Below are positions 5,137 to 9,371 of a stretch of 9,371 nt of DNA, piece by piece. The notes under the pieces were generated by a model. That model was not told the DNA's origin and made no database searches. It worked only from the letters and a program-made list of their open reading frames with translations. Position 1 is the first letter of the stretch. The number at the start of each line of letters is the position of its first letter. Source of the stretch: an uncultured Parvimonas sp. (GTDB lineage Bacteria; Bacillota; Clostridia; Tissierellales; Peptoniphilaceae). The translations under genes and the position numbers were made by a program. Location: NCBI GenBank assembly GCA_902470455.1, contig CABRGI010000021.1, forward strand, positions 1 to 9,371, read 5' to 3'.

Positions 5137-7086
5137 TTAATTTTCATCATTTTCAGTTTTTTCAACTTCAGTTACTTCTACAGTTTTTTCTTCAACATTT
5201 TCTTCTGTAGCAATAACTTCATCAACTGTATTTTTCTCTTCATTAACAACTTCTTGAGTTTCTTCTTCAATACCCATATATTTATTATACATAGTTTCAA
5301 ATTCTTTCCCACTAATAGTTTCCACTTCAAGAAGTTTTTTAGCTATTATGTGTAAAAATTCAATATTATCCCTTAAAACTCTTTGTGCTGTTTCATAAGC
5401 TTCATCAAGAAGGTCTTTAACTTCTCCATCAATAAGTTTTGCAATATCTTCAGAATAGGTTCTTCCCTTTCCAAAGTCTCTTCCTAAGAAAGTTTCTTCT
5501 TCTCCCATATCATAATTTATAGGTCCAATTTTACTACTCATTCCATAAGTTGTAACCATACTTCTAGCAAGTTTAGTTGCTCTTTCAATATCATTAGATG
5601 CTCCTGTTGTAACATCTTCAAAAATTATAAGCTCTGCTGAACGTCCACCAAGCATCATTGCAAGTCTTGATTTCATAGCCTTTACAGTCATATATTGACT
5701 ATCTTCATCTTGAGAATAAGCTGTAAATCCACCTGCTCTTCCTCTTGGAACAATAGTAATCATTTGAACAGGATCTGACAATGGTACAAATCTTGAGACT
5801 ATTGCGTGTCCCGCTTCATGATAAGCAGTAATATTTCTATCTCTATCTGTTACAACTGCAGATTTCTTTTCAGGTCCAGCAACAACTTTTATTGCTGCTT
5901 CTTCAAAGATTCTCATAGGAATACTCTTTAAATTTTCTCTTGCAGATAATAAAGCTGCTTCATTACACAAGTTTTCAAGATCAGCAGGAGTAAATCCTGT
6001 TGTATGTTTTGCAATAGCTTTAAGATCAACATCCGGATCCAATCTTTTGTTTCTAGTGTGAACCATAAGTATTGCTTCTCTTTCTCTTACATTTGGAATA
6101 CCAACATAAATTTGTCTGTCAAATCTACCGGGTCTTAAAATAGCAGGGTCTAGGATGTCAGGTCTATTTGTTGCAGCCATGACTATAATACCTTCATTAA
6201 CACCAAAACCATCCATTTCAACAAGCAATTGGTTTAATGTTTGTTCTCTTTCATCATGTCCACCACCAAGTCCTGCACCTCTTCTTCTACCTACAGCATC
6301 AATTTCATCAATGAAAATAATGCAAGGAGCATTCTTTTTAGCTTCTTCAAATAAATCTCTAACTCTTGAGGCACCCACCCCAACAAACATTTCAACAAAG
6401 TCAGAACCACTTATACTAAAGAATGGAACCTTTGCTTCGCCAGCAACAGCTCTTGACAGGTAAGTCTTACCAGTTCCTGGAGGACCTACAAGTAAAACTC
6501 CTTTTGGAATTCTAGCTCCAATATCACTATATTTTTTAGGCGATCTTAGGAAATCTACTATTTCCTGTAATTCTTCTTTTTCTTCTTCAAGTCCTGCAAC
6601 ATCATTAAATGTAACTTCATTTTTCTTATCCTTATGAAGTCTAGCCTTACTCTTTCCAAAATTCATTACTTTACCGCCACCTTGAGCTTGTCTCATAAAT
6701 ATGAACCAAAGTACTCCAAGTCCTACTAAAATTATAAGAGTAGGTAAAATTTCAAGATAAAATGGCTTTGTAGGTTCTGCCTTTCCATTATATTTTAAAG
6801 TATTATTATCTACCTTAGCTTTTAGATAATTTTCATAAAATTGAAATCTAAATTCTTGTGGAAGATAAGTTTTAAATTCTGTTTTATTCTTATCATTTAA
6901 TTTCCCAGTTATATATGAACCTTGAGTTGTTATCTCAGAAACCTCGTCATTTTTTATTTTTGATACAATCTCTGTAACTGTATATTCCTTCACTACAGGA
7001 GCTGAAGTTTTTATGACAAAAAAATATGCAATTAAAAACAAAATTGGTATCAAATATATAAGATACGCTTTAGTCTTTTTATTCAC
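5137..7086 (-). CDS. ftsH: ATP-dependent zinc metalloprotease FtsH
   Basis: Membrane-bound AAA+ protease, working as a hexamer, that extracts and degrades misfolded membrane proteins and short-lived regulators. The 649 residues contain a first membrane helix (about 8-25), an extracytoplasmic domain (26-108), a second helix (about 112-131, LPTLIILVGLGVLWFIF) and the GGGKVMNFGKSKAR linker. The AAA+ module has Walker A GPPGTGKT (201-208), pore loop MFVGVG (233-238), Walker B IIFIDEID (256-263) and the second region of homology ATNRPD...LRPGRFDR with arginines at 318 and 321. The M41 protease domain has HEAGH (423-427) and the third zinc ligand at D499 in GASNDIERAT. The tail from about 606 is strongly acidic, rich in Glu, Val and Thr. 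Start is GTG at 7086, with AGGAGG at 7098-7093, 6 nt upstream. It follows hpt by 18 nt, as in many Firmicutes. All catalytic residues are present. Confidence 0.98.
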   Translation of the reverse strand: MNKKTKAYLIYLIPILFLIAYFFVIKTSAPVVKEYTVTEIVSKIKNDEVSEITTQGSYITGKLNDKNKTEFKTYLPQEFRFQFYENYLKAKVDNNTLKYNGKAEPTKPFYLEILPTLIILVGLGVLWFIFMRQAQGGGKVMNFGKSKARLHKDKKNEVTFNDVAGLEEEKEELQEIVDFLRSPKKYSDIGARIPKGVLLVGPPGTGKTYLSRAVAGEAKVPFFSISGSDFVEMFVGVGASRVRDLFEEAKKNAPCIIFIDEIDAVGRRRGAGLGGGHDEREQTLNQLLVEMDGFGVNEGIIVMAATNRPDILDPAILRPGRFDRQIYVGIPNVREREAILMVHTRNKRLDPDVDLKAIAKHTTGFTPADLENLCNEAALLSARENLKSIPMRIFEEAAIKVVAGPEKKSAVVTDRDRNITAYHEAGHAIVSRFVPLSDPVQMITIVPRGRAGGFTAYSQDEDSQYMTVKAMKSRLAMMLGGRSAELIIFEDVTTGASNDIERATKLARSMVTTYGMSSKIGPINYDMGEEETFLGRDFGKGRTYSEDIAKLIDGEVKDLLDEAYETAQRVLRDNIEFLHIIAKKLLEVETISGKEFETMYNKYMGIEEETQEVVNEEKNTVDEVIATEENVEEKTVEVTEVEKTENDEN

Positions 7087-7098
7087 GCTTTTCCTCCT
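7084..7098 (-). promoter_or_regulatory. Strong ribosome site supporting a GTG start for ftsH
   Basis: The minus strand reads AGGAGG, then AAAAGC, then GTG. This full-strength site at ideal spacing makes the GTG at 7086 the clear start, and the first residues then lead straight into the expected N-terminal membrane helix. Confidence 0.9.
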
Positions 7099-7104
7099 AT
7101 TATT

Positions 7105-7665
7105 CTATTTATAAACTTCTTCTTTCAAAGAAATAATATATGGTAAATTTCTATATGATTGATTATAATCTAATCCATAACCAACTATAAAATCATTTGG
7201 AACTTCGAAACCTACAAAATCACCAGATATTTCAACAAGTCTTCTTTCAGGCTTATCTAACATACTAGCAACTTTAACAGTTTTAGCTCCTCTTTCTTGA
7301 AAATAATGTAATAGATATTTTAAAGTTTTTCCGGTATCTATAATATCTTCAACAATTAAAATATTCTTTCCAATAACATCTGCCTCTAAATCTTTTACAA
7401 TTTTTACAATCCCACTTTCAGAAGAATTTCCATAAGATGAAATTGCCATAAAGTCTATTGAAATAGGCAAATTTACAAATCTGATTAAATCAGCAAAAAA
7501 CAAAGTAGAACCCCTTAAAATTCCAACAACTACAAGTTCAGCTTCATCGTTTTCATAATGTTTTGTTATTTCTTTTCCAAGTTCTTCAACTCTATTTTTA
7601 ATAGTTTTTTCGTCAAATAACAATTCTTTCATATCTGATTTAACGACACAATCTAATCTCTCCAT
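7105..7665 (-). CDS. hpt: Hypoxanthine (guanine) phosphoribosyltransferase
   Basis: Purine-salvage enzyme of the cytoplasm converting hypoxanthine (and usually guanine) plus PRPP to IMP/GMP. The 186-residue protein has the type I phosphoribosyltransferase fold. VVVGILRGSTLFFADL (45-60) holds the pyrophosphate-binding loop, SSYGNSSESG (76-85) the flexible catalytic loop, and ILIVEDIIDTGKTL (102-115) the PRPP signature with the acidic pair E106-D107. DKPERR (137-142) carries the purine-contacting lysine, and GFEVPNDFIVGYGLDY (152-167) with YRNLPYI (171-177) is the purine-site end typical of bacterial Hpt. ATG 7665 is chosen because AAAGGAG lies 5 nt upstream (7677-7671). It adds about ten residues to the N-terminus compared with the common form, and the alternative Met at residue 12 has no ribosome site. 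The first 13 nt overlap the end of tilS, as expected for this conserved pair. Confidence 0.96.
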   Translation of the reverse strand: MERLDCVVKSDMKELLFDEKTIKNRVEELGKEITKHYENDEAELVVVGILRGSTLFFADLIRFVNLPISIDFMAISSYGNSSESGIVKIVKDLEADVIGKNILIVEDIIDTGKTLKYLLHYFQERGAKTVKVASMLDKPERRLVEISGDFVGFEVPNDFIVGYGLDYNQSYRNLPYIISLKEEVYK

Positions 7666-9026
7666 AAAATCTCCTTTGATAAAACTTTAATTTTTATTAT
7701 ATCATCCAGAGCATCAACCAAATACTTATTAGCTCTTTTGATGTTAGGAACCCAAATAATATCATTTTTAATTTCAAAAATTGGTATATTATCTCTCATA
7801 TCCTTACTAATTTTTTCATCAATAAATATATCTTTTAATTTTTTCTTTCCAAATTCAAATTCTAAAAAATCTCCATTTTTTCTATTTCTGATTTTCAAAA
7901 GTTTAAGATATCTTTTATTTATAAATAGCATGTCTTTTTTTTGTTTTAATTTATTAAATTCCTCAAAACATGACTGCTCTATAATTATATCAAAAAACTT
8001 TGTAGAATACAAAGAAAAATCCAAATTTTCATAATAAAAATCTGTTTTAAAATTTGTAAAAATATTTTTTTCATAGATATGAAGTTTATTATATTCATTT
8101 TTAAAAATTACATTTTTTATCTCTATATATTTACCCGTTTTTGTAAAAATCAAATTGTCAATTTCTTCAATTATTTTATAATTTATACCGTCAGGATCTT
8201 TACTAATAAACTCAAAAAATTCTCTATACATAATATTTCTAAAGGACTTTGATTGATGTTTTAATTTTTCGATATCAACAAGAATTTTTTCTTTATTAAA
8301 TTCCCAAATTTCTCCTTCTTTTGAAGCAATATATTCTCTTGAAATAGTACTATAGTCAAAAGCAATATTTGAAAGTCTTGAAAGAGCGTCAAGAATTCTA
8401 GGATTATATTCATTTTTTAATATCGGAAATAAATTTAATCTAATTTTATTTCTTAAATACATATCTTCAAAATTTGTTTCATCTTCAACAAAAGGAATTT
8501 GGTTTTCTTTTATATAGTTTTCAATCTCATCCCTTGAAAAATCCAAAATTGGTCTAATTAAATCTCCTCTTTCGGATTGAATTCCTATTAGCCCATTAAT
8601 CCCAGTTCCTCTTAAAATTCTCATAATAACAGTTTCTGCCAAATCGTTTTTATTATGAGCTGTTGCAATATAGTCAAGATTTTCAATTCTTTTTATTTCA
8701 TCAAAAAATTTATATCTTAAAGTTCTTGCCCCTTCTTCAATAGACAATTTGTTTTCATTTGAAAAAAGAAGAACATCTTCTTTTTTGGAATAAAATTTCA
8801 ATCCATATTTTTCACATTGAGTTTTAACAAATTTTTCATCTCTGTCAGCATCATCTCTTAAAGAATGGTTAAAATGACAAACTACTAAATTTAATTTTAA
8901 TTCATCTTTAAAAGTATTAAACAAATCCAACATAGCCATAGAATCTTTACCACCTGATATGGCTAATAAAATTCTAGAATTTTCAAGCTTATAGTTTTTT
9001 AAATTATTTATAAATTTATTCTTCAT
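7653..9026 (-). CDS. tilS: tRNA(Ile)-lysidine synthetase TilS
   Basis: Essential tRNA-modifying enzyme that uses ATP and lysine to convert the wobble cytidine of the CAU-anticodon tRNA-Ile to lysidine, changing its decoding from AUG to AUA. This AT-rich genome uses ATA codons very freely, so the enzyme is central to decoding. The 457 residues have an N-type ATP pyrophosphatase domain with P-loop SGGKDS (24-29), then CHFNHSLRDDADRDE (50-64), EEGARTLRYKFF (97-108), HNKNDLAETVIMRILRGTG (124-142), RPIL (158-161) and EDETN...LRNKIR (181-196). A middle region of low similarity follows, and a C-terminal TilS_C-type domain (about 375-435, NGDFLEF...IPIFEIKNDIIWVPNIKRA). ATG 9026 gives the usual length before the P-loop and no other start exists after the preceding stop. 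Its only candidate ribosome site, AAAGGAG (9062-9056), lies 29 nt upstream across a hairpin. The last 13 nt overlap hpt. Confidence 0.95.
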   Translation of the reverse strand: MKNKFINNLKNYKLENSRILLAISGGKDSMAMLDLFNTFKDELKLNLVVCHFNHSLRDDADRDEKFVKTQCEKYGLKFYSKKEDVLLFSNENKLSIEEGARTLRYKFFDEIKRIENLDYIATAHNKNDLAETVIMRILRGTGINGLIGIQSERGDLIRPILDFSRDEIENYIKENQIPFVEDETNFEDMYLRNKIRLNLFPILKNEYNPRILDALSRLSNIAFDYSTISREYIASKEGEIWEFNKEKILVDIEKLKHQSKSFRNIMYREFFEFISKDPDGINYKIIEEIDNLIFTKTGKYIEIKNVIFKNEYNKLHIYEKNIFTNFKTDFYYENLDFSLYSTKFFDIIIEQSCFEEFNKLKQKKDMLFINKRYLKLLKIRNRKNGDFLEFEFGKKKLKDIFIDEKISKDMRDNIPIFEIKNDIIWVPNIKRANKYLVDALDDIIKIKVLSKEILWRD

Positions 9027-9033
9027 AAAAATT

Positions 9034-9061
9034 AAAAAACCGAGTAAAAACTCGGCTCCTT
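9034..9061 (-). terminator. Terminator-like hairpin between DivIC-like gene and tilS, containing the tilS ribosome site
   Basis: On the minus strand the core stem is CCGAGT (9055-9050), loop TTTT, ACTCGG (9045-9040), followed by six Ts (9039-9034): a typical intrinsic terminator. The AAGGAG just before the core (9061-9056) can pair with the U6 tract through A-U and G-U pairs, extending the stem to 12 pairs. That AAGGAG is also the only Shine-Dalgarno-like sequence ahead of tilS. Downstream genes need read-through of this structure or another promoter. Confidence 0.7.
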
Positions 9062-9077
9062 TCTTTACTAAATAAAA

Positions 9078-9371
9078 CTAATCGTTATCCTTATACTTTA
9101 CTACTATTTCGTCTTTTTCTATCATTTTAAGTTTTTCTCTAGCGACTTTTTTAACAAATTCTTCAGTATCAACTTTTTGAAGATTATCTTTAGCTTCTGA
9201 AATTTCAGAAGCTATCTTTTCTTTTCTCTCTGTTAAAGTTTGAATTTTACTATTTAGTCTGTTTTTTTCCTTAACTTGATAAATAAAAGTTTTTCCAAAA
9301 ACAAGACAAAAAGTAAAAAATATTAAACAATAAAATCTATTTAACCGCAATTTGTTTCGAGGCTTTGCCTG
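9078..9371 (-). CDS. divIC: DivIC/FtsB-type septum formation initiator, 5'-partial
   Basis: Small bitopic membrane protein of the division complex (DivIC/FtsB family), which pairs with FtsL to recruit and regulate septal peptidoglycan synthesis. Read from the window edge, the frame begins QAKPRNKLRLNRFY with no start codon, so the true start is probably just outside. A TTG at 9350 is in frame but has no ribosome site and would remove the basic leader typical of this family. One membrane helix follows (LIFFTFCLVFGKTFIY), then a coiled-coil (VKEKNRLNSKIQTLTERKEK to about SEAKDNLQKV) and the C-terminal signature EEFVKKVAREKLKMIEKDEI, matching the family pattern of an ARE-KL-M element followed by EIV. 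Position upstream of tilS-hpt-ftsH is the standard neighbourhood of divIC in Firmicutes. FtsL is a less likely identity, since FtsL normally sits in the mraW/pbp cluster. A hairpin lies 17 nt after its stop. Confidence 0.85.
   Translation of the reverse strand, partial: QAKPRNKLRLNRFYCLIFFTFCLVFGKTFIYQVKEKNRLNSKIQTLTERKEKIASEISEAKDNLQKVDTEEFVKKVAREKLKMIEKDEIVVKYKDND

Noticed and set aside
6155..6463. Plus-strand open frame inside ftsH
   Set aside because: It is the complement of highly conserved AAA+ coding sequence and has no independent signals.
9348..9350. TTG 9350 as the start of the DivIC-like gene
   Set aside because: The frame stays open to the window edge with a basic KPRNK leader typical of the family, and no ribosome site precedes the TTG.
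1..9371. tRNA or rRNA genes, CRISPR arrays, insertion sequences, prophage genes or a defence system
   Set aside because: No cloverleaf-like, direct-repeat/spacer, transposase or other mobile-element signatures were seen on either strand; the minus-strand half is fully explained by housekeeping genes.

Overview
The window is very AT-rich DNA from a low-GC Gram-positive bacterium. The gene order on the minus strand (a DivIC/FtsB-type septum protein, then tilS, hpt and ftsH) is the classic Firmicutes cluster. Strong AGGAGG/AAAGGAG-type ribosome sites, heavy use of A/T-ending codons and an Asn/Lys-rich cell-wall-anchored surface protein suggest a Gram-positive anaerobic coccus of the Peptoniphilaceae type (Parvimonas, Finegoldia, Anaerococcus and relatives). 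The genus is an inference from style and was not tested.

Bases 2-3626 (+ strand) hold the 3' part of one very large secreted surface-protein gene whose start lies before the window. It runs as three consecutive open segments in three frames (2-793, 775-2010, 1983-3626). Each break behaves like the loss of one base, and the ATG (829) and GTG (2403) inside the later segments have no ribosome site. Joined with two -1 steps, the segments give about 1,208 residues: a beta-rich region resembling the Fn3-like domains of cell-envelope subtilisin-like proteases, tandem beta-sandwich modules, two FIVAR-like helical modules, a CBM_X2-like module, an Asn-rich spacer and a sorting signal with the unusual motif LVKTG. 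The first break is exactly A-AAA-AAA followed by TAG, the ideal shape of a -1 slippery site. The second break has no such shape, so a decayed gene or sequence error is the simpler reading for the locus as a whole.

Bases 3627-3736 separate two convergent transcription units and contain a strong hairpin at 3696-3722 that looks like a bidirectional terminator.

Bases 3737-9371 (- strand) are one tightly packed unit, read from right to left: DivIC-like (5' end outside the window), tilS, hpt (overlapping tilS by 13 nt), ftsH (GTG start, 18 nt after hpt), a small three-helix membrane protein of unknown function, and an 8-oxoguanine DNA glycosylase joined to it by a TAATG overlap. Two hairpins interrupt the unit. 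One lies between the DivIC-like gene and tilS, and its 5' arm contains the only plausible tilS ribosome site. The other is a 14-bp perfect inverted repeat directly after the ftsH stop. Both could set relative expression within the operon. The operon's main promoter must lie beyond the right edge, and I could not place a convincing promoter inside the window. I saw no RNA genes, CRISPR arrays, insertion sequences or phage genes. The minus-strand genes are ordinary housekeeping genes; the surface-protein locus and the tilS leader are the parts worth a second look.
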